A stretch of 64,000 nt of DNA, from positions 1 to 64,000 of the forward strand of contig CAZTDN010000018.1 of the NCBI GenBank assembly GCA_964611895.1, in the 5' to 3' direction. Under the pieces are notes generated by a model that worked only from the letters and a program-made list of their open reading frames with translations, did no database searches and was not told the DNA's origin. This DNA is from JAIEOG01 sp964611895 (GTDB lineage Bacteria; Bdellovibrionota; FAC87; UBA2466). Shown one piece after another: positions 34,261-44,100 of this stretch (within the stretch, counting starts at the first letter, position 1; each line of letters begins with the position of its first letter). The position numbers and the translations under genes were made by a program.

Positions 34261-36230
34261 ACCCCACTCCCGAACAACACAATGCCATCCAAGCGCCAGG
34301 CCCAGTCTGTCTGGTCGCAGCAGCAGGAAGCGGAAAAACTACCGTGCTCGTGGAGCGCTACCTGCGTACGCTCGAGTCGGGCGCCCAGCCCAACGCTATT
34401 TTGGCTGTCACTTTCACCCGAAAAGCCGGCGCTCAATTGCGCGACCGCATACTGGCGCGCCTCTGCGATCAGCCTCAGCTCGCCGAAGCAGTCCGCCTCA
34501 CCCCGTGGATTGGGACTCTGCACAGCTTCAGCCTCCAAGTCGTCAAACAATGGGGGACCCTACTCGGTCATGAAACCACTGCCGAAGTTTTAGAACCACT
34601 GGAACAAAGTGCCCTGCAATCCCAAATACTCGACGACTGGATGGATGGACTGACCAATGAAGTTCTGACGCCGATTCTGTCACATTGGACTCCTCAGGAT
34701 CTGCGTGCCCTCGGCGAAGAGGTTCTCGAACGCTCCACCCTTCTCGCGGGCTGGGCCCCCACCGATGGTGCGCCCGAAGCAGAACGTGCTTTGCAATGCG
34801 CTCTTAAACGGCTTCTCACCTCGTGGGAAAACACGCTTCAACACAGGGGGGTTTGTACTTTTGATGGTTTGGAACGCGATGCCCTCCGATTGCTCAGAGA
34901 CCACCCCGGCCCGAGAGAGTTTTATCGCCAGGCATTCAAAGCGCTGCTGGTTGATGAGTTTCAGGACACCTCACCCACTCAGTGGTTCTTGATCCAAAGC
35001 TTGCTTGGAGAAAATGAAGAAAAACTTTTTGTCGTGGGCGATCCGCGCCAGTCTATCTACCGGTTCCGCCACGCGGATGTCCGACTCTTCACCCAGTGGA
35101 AACAACACCTAGGCGCCAGCGGCGGCTCGATCCTCGAGCTCAACACCTGCTTTCGCTCTACCCCGGAGCTCGTCTCCCATATCAATGCTTGCGCGCGTGT
35201 CTTGTTCGCGGATCAACAAGTAGACACTATTGAAATGCTTTCAGGCCGAGATTCGGCAAAAGGTTCTGCTCTGGAAAATATTTTTTACCCGGGCGATTCC
35301 GCGGCTTCGGCCAGCGAGCAGGAACGCGCGCTGGCGGCGCGGACCGCCAGTACTCTCGTGGCCTCGGGTGTTTCGCCTTCAGAGATCGCTCTGCTTTTTC
35401 GAAACGGGGATCGCATGGAAGCTTTTGCGCAGGCGCTCGAGTCCCAAGGCGTGCCAGTCGCCTGCGAACCAGTGGCCCCATTGTGTTCCCTGTACGAAGT
35501 GCGAGATATCAGTTCTTACCTTCAGGCGCTCTCGAGTCCACAAGAAGACATTTATTTCGCGGCATTTTTGCGCACTCCTTATATGGGACTTTCCGCCGCC
35601 GAGCTTCTCCTCTTGCAGCAAAACCGGGGTGAGAGCCTTTTTCAAAAAACCGCGGACTGGGACAAACTGCACTGGTTCAGAAAACTCGCCGCGCAGAAAG
35701 ATACCCGGCCCCTAGACGCACTGGCCTCGCTCTTTGCGTACACCGGCCACTGGCCACAGCGCAGCGGTCCGGTACTGGCTCTGTTAGCGGGGATTGGGGA
35801 ATGCGAAAAATTAGCCGAAGCTTTGCGCTGTCTGCGTGCGTGGGAGCGCGGGGGCACTTCGATTGCCAGTCCATTGGTCAGCCACCGACCAGACGGTGTG
35901 CGCCTGCTCACTGTACACGGAGCAAAAGGTCTCGAGTTTGAACAGGTGCTCTTGGTCGATTTGCTTCGGCGCTCGCCCACTCGGCTGAATTGGTTGGTGC
36001 AAGGACCAGCGGGTTTTGGGTACCGGTTTCGTAAAGAAGGAGAAATCGCAGCCACCCCCGCCTACGATCAAGCAGTGGACCACCACCGCCAAGCCGATTT
36101 TGAAGAGAGTGCGCGGGTGCTATACGTAGCGCTCACCCGAGCCAAAGATCGGCTGCATGTTTTCTTACCCGCAAACGCAAAACTGATTCCCAAAGGTTCT
36201 TGGGCGGATAGGCTCGCGCCTTTGCGATAG
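34257..36230 (+). CDS. Compact UvrD/AddA-like superfamily 1 helicase
   Basis: This 657-residue helicase has all the main motifs: I AAAGSGKTT (about 23-31), II VDEFQDTSP, III VGDPRQSIYRFR, V LLTVHGAKGLEFEQV and VI VLYVALTRAKDR. It resembles AddA and UvrD but ends shortly after motif VI, so it lacks the AddA C-terminal nuclease domain and is about half of AddA's length. The ATG overlaps the stop of the nuclease gene (ATGA), so the two are made together. Inference: a minimal AddAB-like helicase-nuclease with one motor and one nuclease, for double-strand break processing. It could also be a distinct repair or defence pair. Confidence 0.88.
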   Translation: MNPTPEQHNAIQAPGPVCLVAAAGSGKTTVLVERYLRTLESGAQPNAILAVTFTRKAGAQLRDRILARLCDQPQLAEAVRLTPWIGTLHSFSLQVVKQWGTLLGHETTAEVLEPLEQSALQSQILDDWMDGLTNEVLTPILSHWTPQDLRALGEEVLERSTLLAGWAPTDGAPEAERALQCALKRLLTSWENTLQHRGVCTFDGLERDALRLLRDHPGPREFYRQAFKALLVDEFQDTSPTQWFLIQSLLGENEEKLFVVGDPRQSIYRFRHADVRLFTQWKQHLGASGGSILELNTCFRSTPELVSHINACARVLFADQQVDTIEMLSGRDSAKGSALENIFYPGDSAASASEQERALAARTASTLVASGVSPSEIALLFRNGDRMEAFAQALESQGVPVACEPVAPLCSLYEVRDISSYLQALSSPQEDIYFAAFLRTPYMGLSAAELLLLQQNRGESLFQKTADWDKLHWFRKLAAQKDTRPLDALASLFAYTGHWPQRSGPVLALLAGIGECEKLAEALRCLRAWERGGTSIASPLVSHRPDGVRLLTVHGAKGLEFEQVLLVDLLRRSPTRLNWLVQGPAGFGYRFRKEGEIAATPAYDQAVDHHRQADFEESARVLYVALTRAKDRLHVFLPANAKLIPKGSWADRLAPLR

Positions 36231-36247
36231 TACCGGCAGGAAAATCA

Positions 36248-36298
36248 AAGGGGAGACCTGGATTGTCCACTTGCGTGGAGAAATACGGATCTCCCCTT
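36248..36298. terminator. Long stem-loop terminator between convergent genes
   Basis: AAGGGGAGA (36248-36256) pairs with TCTCCCCTT (36290-36298), and a nested hairpin TCCAC-TTGC-GTGGA lies inside. It sits between the helicase gene and the convergent barrel gene and could end both transcripts. The U-run is short, so efficiency is uncertain. Confidence 0.6.
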
Positions 36299-36322
36299 CC
36301 TTCTGGGAGAAGACTTGAAAAA

Positions 36323-37102
36323 TCAAATCCGCACTGTGACTGTGCCCATGATCCGCCAAAGTTTGGATTGCATCAAACTCGCTTCTTCGAGCCCGGGTGC
36401 TGCGGTAACTTCGCCTGATGCTGATGTCGCCGAGGCGGAAAATGGCCGATTCAAAGCGGGGATCAGGTACGATCCGCGCGCCCCAATCGAAACAGTTTCG
36501 GTGATGCTCATATCGGCACCAAAGAGCAGGTTTGCACTGGCGACAAACGCGCTGTAAGTCCCAATCCCACTCGGCGTCACCCCGTACATATTGTGGTAAA
36601 GCATACCCATTACGCCGGCGCCAATGTAAGGACGCAAACGCGTCTTGGTCAGGTAGATTTTTCCGTTTGCTCCCAGGAGCACAATGTGAAAATCCCGGTT
36701 ATAAACAACGCTCGCTGTTTCCCCTGAGCCCTGGAGGTAGGAAATTTTGTAGTTGTTGTATCCACCCTCTACTTCGAACGCAAAGTAAGTCGAGACCGGG
36801 AGCTCTAGCGCAAGTCCGAGTCCGTACTGATTGCGAGTGTTTTCTTTCCAATCGCCACCAAAGATCGCTCCCCCAAACATGGGAGTGATCCCGACAGACT
36901 TGGCCGTTGAAGGTTCCACGGCCGCTACACTGGTTTGAATGTAAGCATCGGCATTAGATTCCGATGCTGTCGCTACGGCCGCCGGCTCGGTGGGGACGGC
37001 ACTTTCTACTACGGACAACTCCTCTGTCACCGCCGCTTTCAGCGAGGTCGGGCAGACGACGCTGAGTAGGATCACGGACAACGGAAATACGATTTTTCGC
37101 AT
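36323..37102 (-). CDS. Outer-membrane beta-barrel protein (OmpA/porin-like)
   Basis: This 259-residue protein has a signal peptide (FPLSVILLSVVCPTSLKAA) and a Ser/Ala/Thr-rich stretch (about 25-65). The C-terminal part (about 70-259) has alternating hydrophobic and polar strands, with aromatic residues, Gly and Asn-rich turns (YGLGLALELPVSTYFAFEVEGGYNNY, split by others, and RPYIGAGVMGMLYHNMYG), as in 8-strand barrels. It ends VTVRI rather than with an aromatic residue. No OmpA peptidoglycan domain is present. Expression is likely controlled through the unusual spacer upstream (37103-37347). Ligand unknown. Confidence 0.8.
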   Translation of the reverse strand: MRKIVFPLSVILLSVVCPTSLKAAVTEELSVVESAVPTEPAAVATASESNADAYIQTSVAAVEPSTAKSVGITPMFGGAIFGGDWKENTRNQYGLGLALELPVSTYFAFEVEGGYNNYKISYLQGSGETASVVYNRDFHIVLLGANGKIYLTKTRLRPYIGAGVMGMLYHNMYGVTPSGIGTYSAFVASANLLFGADMSITETVSIGARGSYLIPALNRPFSASATSASGEVTAAPGLEEASLMQSKLWRIMGTVTVRI

Positions 37103-37221
37103 CAGGGACCCTTTAACGAAAACTCTCTCGGGCTTTGGATTAGGCGGAGCTCCCTAGTGCAGGCAGTGTGCCAGAAAGGACAAATGGCCTAAGTGCTGGG
37201 TTTGATAAAACAATGCATTTT

Positions 37222-37353
37222 GTCACTGTCGAAGGTGTGAACACCACAGTGACTAAACTTTAGACAGTGCCGCAGAATGCGCCAGTAAAGCATTGTTATA
37301 ATTGGCGTATTGCCCTGTGTATAAACTTTGTACAGGGTGTCTAATTCTTAGAC
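37222..37353. promoter_or_regulatory. Three 15-bp palindromic boxes and a hairpin in the spacer upstream of the barrel gene
   Basis: Three near-palindromic 15-mers share the pattern GNNTAA-NNN-TTNNAC: GACTAAACTTTAGAC (37251-37265), GTATAAACTTTGTAC (37319-37333) and GTCTAATTCTTAGAC (37339-37353), with centres 68 and 20 bases apart. The third overlaps the thioesterase stop. GTCACTGT (37222-37229) and ACAGTGAC (37246-37253) enclose an inner GGTGT-GA-ACACC hairpin. CCCTGT/ACAGGG (37313-37318 and 37332-37337) brackets the second box. A minus-strand TATAAC (37299-37294) lies between boxes. These look like operator sites; the regulator is unknown. The spacer from here to 37103 shows nothing else clear. 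Confidence 0.5.
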
Positions 37354-37758
37354 AGTCCACCCAATTGCCTTGAGCCACTCTGGCGTGGGGGCTATCAGTT
37401 TTCGCGCCTCCGTGTCGAAAAAACCCATAACAAACTCGGCCACTGCCGACACCTCGCCAGCCTCATTGTAGAGGATTTGTTCCAGCCGCCCTATTTTGGA
37501 GTTTAGCTCTTTGAGCTCGGTGGTGAGACGTATCTTCTCGCGCAATTTGAGCTCGCGCTTGAACTTTACGTTCACCTCCAGGATGACAGGCCCCTTCTTG
37601 AGGCGCCGAACTTCCGCTAAGCCATACCCACCTTGAGTGATGAGTTCCCACCGAGCCTCCTCAAAGAGCATGAGGTATTGGGCGTTGTTCACATGCCCAA
37701 ACGTATCTAAATGCGCCTCACGAATTTGCGTGCGGTACTCTACTACTTTGCCAGGCAT
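37348..37758 (-). CDS. Acyl-CoA thioesterase, hotdog-fold (4HBT/YbgC-like)
   Basis: This 136-residue protein has the 4HBT motif HLDTFGHVNNAQYL (about 17-30), including the Asp expected to activate water, and the FEEARWELI helix. The family hydrolyses acyl-CoA thioesters; chain preference cannot be judged. GGAG lies upstream of the ATG, 22 bases after the polA stop, so it may be co-transcribed with polA and dedA. Its stop codon lies inside the palindromic box described in the downstream spacer. Confidence 0.85.
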   Translation of the reverse strand: MPGKVVEYRTQIREAHLDTFGHVNNAQYLMLFEEARWELITQGGYGLAEVRRLKKGPVILEVNVKFKRELKLREKIRLTTELKELNSKIGRLEQILYNEAGEVSAVAEFVMGFFDTEARKLIAPTPEWLKAIGWTV

Positions 37759-37780
37759 CGAACTCTCCTTTCCATTGCGG

Positions 37781-40468
37781 TCATTTGGCTTGGTGCCAGT
37801 TCATCCCCCACCCCGCATCGACTTTCAACGGGATTTTGAGAGACATGGCCGAGCTCATTTCTGCCAACACCAACTCTTCCATGAGGGCTTTTTCACCTTG
37901 GGGAACTTCAAAAATCAACTCGTCATGCACTTGCATGATCATTCGACTACGGAGTCCTTCGGCTTTGAGCTTGCGAGCAATCGACACCATTGCCGCCTTG
38001 ATCAAATCTGCAGCCGTTCCCTGCAGCGGAGTATTGATTGCGGTTCTTTCGGCCATTTCCCGACGCATGCGATTTTGGGAGCTGATTTCAGGAATATTTC
38101 GCCGGCGGCCCATGCGAGTGATGGCAAACCCGGTCTGGCGTGCTGACTCCGCCAAACTCTGCAAAAAGGCCTGCACGCCGCTGTACCTGGCAAAATACTT
38201 ATCAATAAACTCCTTTGCCCTGCCGGGAGGAATTTTCAGGGTTTGGGACAAGCCGTAAGGTGTTTGTCCATAAACGACGCCAAAATTGATCGTCTTCGCG
38301 ATGCGCCGCTGCTCAGGACTGACTTGGGTGACTCCGAAAATCTGCTTGGCGGTGAACTCATGCACATCCTCGTCGTTTTGAAATGCTCGAATCAACTCAG
38401 CGTCCCCGCTCATATCCGCGAGAAGCCGCAGTTCGATCTGGGAATAGTCACAGGACAATAACTCCGTCCCTGGAGGCGCCACAAACACAGAGCGAATATC
38501 AAACCGCGGATCGCCCCCAATGGGAATATTCTGCAAATTGGGATTAGAGCTCGATAGCCTACCAGTAGCTGCGACGGTTTGATTGTAGCTCGTGTGCACC
38601 CGCCGGGTTTGTGGGTGAATCTGCCCCAATAGCCCATCGACGTAAGTCGACTTGAGCTTACCGTATTCCCGAAACTTTAGAATCGTTGCACAAATGGCAT
38701 GATCCGCACTAAGCGCCGACAGCACGCTTTCGTCCGTGGAAACGCCGGTTTTGGTTTTCTTAACAACCGGAAGCCCCAGTTTCTCAAACAGGATTTTAGA
38801 AAGCTGCTTCGGCGATTGAATGTTAAAGCTTTCTCCAGCCAAACGATAGATTTCCACTTCGGCGGATTTCATTTCATGCTCGAGATCCACGGACATCTTT
38901 TCCAATGCCGGTCGATCTACCAGGACTCCGTGGTATTCCATTTCCGCGAGCACATTTATCAGCGGGACTTCAACCTCGTGATAGAGTTTTTCGAGCCCTT
39001 TTTCGCGCAGTTTGGGAAACAACATCTGATGCAAGCGCAGCGCCACATCCGCATCTTCAGACGAGTACTGCGCGGCTTTTTCGATGCTGACCTCCGAGAA
39101 AGAAACCTGGGATTTTCCACTTCCAGCCACTTCTTCGTAGGTAATATTGCTATGCCCGAGATACTTCAGAGCCAGAGCGTCTAACCCGTGCGGTTCGTCT
39201 GGATCGAGCAAGTAACTCTCAATCATGGTATCCGCAGCAATTCCCGCAAGCTCGATTCCCCAACGTTTCAGGATTTGGGCGTCGTATTTTAAGTTCTGGC
39301 CCACCTTAGCAATGGCTGGGTTCTCCAGGAGCGGCTTGAGTACTTGCCTCGTCTCATTCTCATCCAGATTTCCCACTACCAGTTCTTCTGAGCCCCCAGG
39401 GGCTTTGTGCCCGACGGGAAGATAGTACGCCTCACCCGGCTTGCCGCAGATTGAAATGCCCACGCAGTCAGCGCTGTGTATCAGCAAAGAAGTCGTTTCA
39501 GTGTCCACCGCGATTGCCGGAAGCTGAGCCCATTTTTCGACCAATGCCCTGAGCTCAGCGATGCTCGACACTGCCTTGTAGCGAGCCCCCTCAAACGCTT
39601 CTTTTTTCTCCGACATGCCGAAGCGTTTCAGGAGTCCGGAAAACTCCAACTCCTCAAAAAAGGCTTGGAGTTCGGCCTTCCGCGGCCCGGTGTAATTCAT
39701 TCTTTCGTAGGAGATCTCCAAGGGGACGTCTCGCCTCACCGTGGCCAGCTGCTGACTCAAAAAAGCCTGCTCACGTTGATCGGCTAGCGTCTGCCTGCGC
39801 TTTTCCTGTTTAATCTGATCCAGCCCGTTGTAAATTCCCTCCAAAGTTCCAAACTGAGAGATCAGCTCTGCCGCCGTTTTTGGGCCAATCCCTGCAACAC
39901 CCGGTATATTGTCGGAAGAATCTCCCATGAGAGCCAGAACATCGACCACTTGCTCTGGCCTTACTTGGAATTTCTCAAAGACTTCTTTTGCGCCAATACG
40001 CTTGCCCTTCATCGTATCGTACAAGGTGATGGAATCTCCCACGAGTTGCATCAAGTCTTTGTCGCCTGTGATGATTTCGACTTGATACCCGTCTTTTTTG
40101 GCCTGTTCTGCCAAAGTGGCAATCACATCGTCTGCCTCAAAACCTTCGGCTTCCAAGCGTTCTATCCCAAAGCAATCCACGGCGCGCTGAATTAGCTCAA
40201 ACTGAGGGATCAGATCCTCGGGAGGCTTTTCGCGATTTGCCTTGTACTCTTCGAAAAGGTCTTTGCGGAAGGAGGGCTTCGCTGTATCAAATGTAATGGC
40301 GAGTTTGGTTGGTTTTTCGTCTTCCAATACTTTGAGCAGCATGTTCACAAAACCGTAAACAGCATTGGTGGGCAGTCCCTTAGAAGTCGACAAGCGCGTG
40401 ATGGCGTAAAAGGCTCGAAAAATATACCCGCTACCATCGATAATAATAATGCGTTCTTTTGCGCTCAT
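37781..40468 (-). CDS. polA: DNA polymerase I
   Basis: This 895-residue protein has all three PolA domains. The N-terminal 5'-3' exonuclease (about 1-290) shows IIDGSGYIFRAFYA and EGFEADDVIATL. The 3'-5' proofreading domain (about 295-480) keeps its DxE motif (VDTET). The polymerase (about 490-895) has motif A DYSQIELRLLADMSGD, motif B RIAKTINFGVVYGQ and motif C QVHDELIFEVP. The enzyme repairs DNA and removes Okazaki primers. Its start overlaps the dedA stop by 4 bases (ATGA). Confidence 0.97.
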   Translation of the reverse strand: MSAKERIIIIDGSGYIFRAFYAITRLSTSKGLPTNAVYGFVNMLLKVLEDEKPTKLAITFDTAKPSFRKDLFEEYKANREKPPEDLIPQFELIQRAVDCFGIERLEAEGFEADDVIATLAEQAKKDGYQVEIITGDKDLMQLVGDSITLYDTMKGKRIGAKEVFEKFQVRPEQVVDVLALMGDSSDNIPGVAGIGPKTAAELISQFGTLEGIYNGLDQIKQEKRRQTLADQREQAFLSQQLATVRRDVPLEISYERMNYTGPRKAELQAFFEELEFSGLLKRFGMSEKKEAFEGARYKAVSSIAELRALVEKWAQLPAIAVDTETTSLLIHSADCVGISICGKPGEAYYLPVGHKAPGGSEELVVGNLDENETRQVLKPLLENPAIAKVGQNLKYDAQILKRWGIELAGIAADTMIESYLLDPDEPHGLDALALKYLGHSNITYEEVAGSGKSQVSFSEVSIEKAAQYSSEDADVALRLHQMLFPKLREKGLEKLYHEVEVPLINVLAEMEYHGVLVDRPALEKMSVDLEHEMKSAEVEIYRLAGESFNIQSPKQLSKILFEKLGLPVVKKTKTGVSTDESVLSALSADHAICATILKFREYGKLKSTYVDGLLGQIHPQTRRVHTSYNQTVAATGRLSSSNPNLQNIPIGGDPRFDIRSVFVAPPGTELLSCDYSQIELRLLADMSGDAELIRAFQNDEDVHEFTAKQIFGVTQVSPEQRRIAKTINFGVVYGQTPYGLSQTLKIPPGRAKEFIDKYFARYSGVQAFLQSLAESARQTGFAITRMGRRRNIPEISSQNRMRREMAERTAINTPLQGTAADLIKAAMVSIARKLKAEGLRSRMIMQVHDELIFEVPQGEKALMEELVLAEMSSAMSLKIPLKVDAGWGMNWHQAK

Positions 40469-41100
40469 GCGGTCCTCCGAGACCGCATCACTTCGAATGC
40501 CGCCGGCAAAATTGAAACAAAGACGATTCCCAAGACAACCAAAGTAAAGTTGTCCTTAATGATGGGAAGGTTTCCGAAAAAATACCCAGCCAGAGTGCAG
40601 GAAAAAACCCAAAGCGCCGCACCCACAATATTGTAAGTAGCAAAACGCCAATAACTCATCTTACCCACCCCTGCCAAAAAGGGGGCGAAAGTGCGCACTA
40701 TTGGAACGAAACGAGCAAGGACAATTGTTTTCGAACCGTATCTTTCGTAAAACTGCTGGGTTTTGTCCAAATATTCTTTTTTGAAAACCTTGGGGTAAGA
40801 CGCCATGAGCTTCGGCCCCACGGTAGATCCGACGGCATAATTCACCGCATCGCCTAAAACCGCTCCCACAAAGAGCAGGACCAAAAGCAGCGGAAGATCC
40901 AAACTCCCCCGCGCGGCAAATGCACCCGCTGCAAACAGCAATGAATCCCCGGGCAAGATGGGTGTGATGACTAGCCCCGTCTCTAAGAATAGAATCAGAA
41001 ACAGCAGACCATAGGTCCAAACTCCATAGTTTTGAATCACTCCATCTAGGTGTTTATCCAAATGAACGAAGAGGTCGACTAGTTGCTTTATCGTTTCCAT
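40465..41100 (-). CDS. DedA family membrane protein
   Basis: The ATG at 41100 (METIKQL) gives a 211-residue protein; a TTG 14 codons upstream is possible. DedA/SNARE-associated features are present: a re-entrant region FLETGLVITPILPGDSLLFAAG with the conserved Pro-Gly-Asp, a GAVLGDAVNYAVG segment, and the signature FVPIVRTFAPFLAGVGKM with its Arg. About five membrane segments follow the family plan. DedA proteins help move lipids across the inner membrane and support proton-motive force and envelope integrity. It overlaps polA, and both are divergent from icmF across a 69-base spacer. Confidence 0.9.
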   Translation of the reverse strand: METIKQLVDLFVHLDKHLDGVIQNYGVWTYGLLFLILFLETGLVITPILPGDSLLFAAGAFAARGSLDLPLLLVLLFVGAVLGDAVNYAVGSTVGPKLMASYPKVFKKEYLDKTQQFYERYGSKTIVLARFVPIVRTFAPFLAGVGKMSYWRFATYNIVGAALWVFSCTLAGYFFGNLPIIKDNFTLVVLGIVFVSILPAAFEVMRSRRTA

Positions 41101-41169
41101 ATTGGGCACCAATTTGCTTTGCTTCGGCTCCGATGACAACAAGCATCTTCCACGGTAGAAGTGTTATCC

Positions 41170-44100
41170 ATGGACAGTTATCTCCCGCAAAATAAAATCC
41201 GAATTGTCACTGCGACCTCGTTGTTCGATGGGCACGATGCCGCCATCAACGTCATGCGTCGAATCCTTCAAGCAAGCGGCGCTGAAGTCATTCACCTAGG
41301 CCATAACCGCTCGGCAGAAGAAGTCGTCGACTGCGCTATCCAGGAAGACGCCCAAGCTATAGCCATGACCTCCTATCAGGGCGGGCATATGGAATATTTC
41401 AAATACCAATACGATCTGCTCAAACAAAAAGGGTTTGAGCATATCCGCCTTTTTGGGGGCGGCGGCGGAGTCATCCTCCCCAGTGAGATTCAAGAACTCA
41501 AAAAGTATGGCATAGCCCATATCTACTCACCCGATGACGGCCGATCGATGGGGCTGCAGGGAATGATCAATGATTTGCTTCAAAAAAGTGATTTTGCCAC
41601 GGTGAAAAAAGCCCCAGCCCTCGACTCCCTTTCGTTTTCCAGCCCCGGGAAGCTGGCACAGGCCATAACCGCAGCGGAAAACGGAATGTACGCCCCTGGA
41701 GAAGTGGAAAAATGGGCCCAGAAACGAGCGTCCAAATGCCCAGTCCTGGGGGTGACCGGGACCGGTGGTGCGGGAAAGTCGTCGCTGGTCGACGAACTCA
41801 TTCGCCGTTTCTTGCGAGATCAATCTGAAAGCCGAGTCGCGGTCCTCGCGGTCGACCCATCCAAACGCAAAACCGGCGGGGCACTGCTGGGGGATCGGAT
41901 CCGAATGAATGCGGTATACCACCCGCGGGCGTATATGCGGTCCCTGGCCACGCGCCAAAGCCACCTCTCACTGAGCACTCATGTTCACGAAGCTGTCCTT
42001 CTTCTCAAAGGCGCCGGTTACGACCTCGTGGTCTTAGAAACCTCGGGCATTGGTCAATCGGACACCGAGATTGTGGACCATTGCGATTACTCACTCTATG
42101 TCATGACCCCTGAATATGGAGCTGCCACCCAACTCGAAAAAATCGACATGATCGATTTTGCAGATGCGATCGCACTGAACAAGTTTGACCGGCGAGGGGC
42201 GCAGGATGCGTTGCGTGATGTACGCAAGCAGTACAAGCGGGCGCGTAAGCTTTTTGAAGTGGAAGACTCCGCGGTCCCCGTTGTGGGGACGATTGCGTCT
42301 CAGTTTAATGACGGCGGAATGAACCGTTTCTACAGCCTGGTCATGGAAGGGCTCCGCAAGAAAACAGGCGCCCCTTTTCAACGGAAAGAGAACGCACTGG
42401 TTCTCGAACCAGAAAAATCTACCATCATCCCCCCTGAACGCACACGCTACCTTTCGGAAATTTCGTCGAAAGTGCGTGAGCACAAAGCCTGGATACAATC
42501 TCAGGTAGATGCGGCGAACGCATGTTTTGGTTTACACGCGGCCATACAAACTGCTGGAGCAGCGGAAAAACCCACACTGGAGGCCCTACTTGACGAACGC
42601 AAAACCCGTCTAGCGCCCGAGAGTCGGAAGATTATTGAAACCTGGGCGCAAAAGCGCAAAGCCTTTGACGCAGATGACTTTTCGTTTGTGGTTCGCGAGC
42701 AGCAAGTCAAACTGCCGGCCTATTCTGAGTCCCTTAGCCATACCCGCATTCCCAAAGTGGCGCTTCCTAAGTTTGAAGCTTGGGGGGAAATACTGCGGTG
42801 GTCCCTTGAAGAAAACACACCCGGAGAGTTCCCCTATACCGCGGGCGTTTTCCCGCTAAAACGCGAAAATGAAGACCCCACGCGGATGTTTGCCGGTGAA
42901 GGCGGCCCGGAACAAACGAATAAACGCTTTCACTATGTTTCGATGGACTTACCGGCGCGTCGTCTATCGACTGCATTTGACTCGGTGACTCTCTACGGCG
43001 AGGACCCCGGTATTCGCCCTGATATTTTTGGAAAAATCGGCAATGCCGGCGTTTCCATCTGCTGCTTGGACGACGCCAAAAAGTTATATTCAGGTTTTGA
43101 TCTCTGTGATCCATCTACTTCGGTCTCCATGACCATTAACGGACCAGCACCCATGGTACTTGGATTTTTCCTCAACGCAGCCGTGGACCAGGCGTGTGAA
43201 AAATACATTGTGACCAATGGATTGCAGGACGAAATAGAAAAAAAGAAAAAGGCCTATTTTGAAAAACGGGGCGTATCCGCGCCCCGCTACCGAGGAGACC
43301 TTCCTCAAGGCAACCAGGGTTTGGGCCTGATGTTGCTCGGAATAACGGGCGATGAAGTCTTGCCAAAAGAGACGTACGAAAAGATCAAAGCCGAAACTCT
43401 GCGCCAAGTGCGCGGCACAGTTCAAGCGGATATTCTAAAGGAGGATCAGGCCCAGAATACCTGTATTTTCTCGACTGAATTTGCCTTGCGCATGATGGGA
43501 GATGTTCAAAAGTATTTTATCGATCACCAGGTGCGGAACTTTTACTCCGTTTCGATTTCCGGATACCACATTGCCGAAGCAGGTGCGAACCCCATTACGC
43601 AGCTGGCGTTTACTCTCGCCAATGGATTTTCCTACGTGGAGTATTATCGATCGCGGGGCATGGCGGTGGACGATTTTGCGCCGAACCTGTCTTTCTTTTT
43701 TTCAAATGGTGTGGATCCAGAATATGCAGTGATAGGACGAGTCGCGCGGCGCATTTGGTCCAGAGCGATGAAGTATGTTTACGGTGCCAACGCGCGCAGC
43801 CAAAAGCTCAAATACCATATCCAAACTTCGGGGCGCTCGCTGCACGCGCAGGAAATCGATTTCAATGATATCCGGACCACCTTGCAAGCGGTCTACGCCA
43901 TTTTTGACAACTGCAACTCCTTGCATACTAACGCCTATGACGAGGCGATCACGACTCCGACGGAAGAATCGGTGCGCAGGGCCATGGCTATCCAGATGAT
44001 CATCAACCATGAGTTGGGCCTGTCCAAGAACCAAAACCCACTTCAGGGCTCCTTCATTATCGAACGCCTCACGGACTTGGTGGAAGAAGCTGTTTTGACC

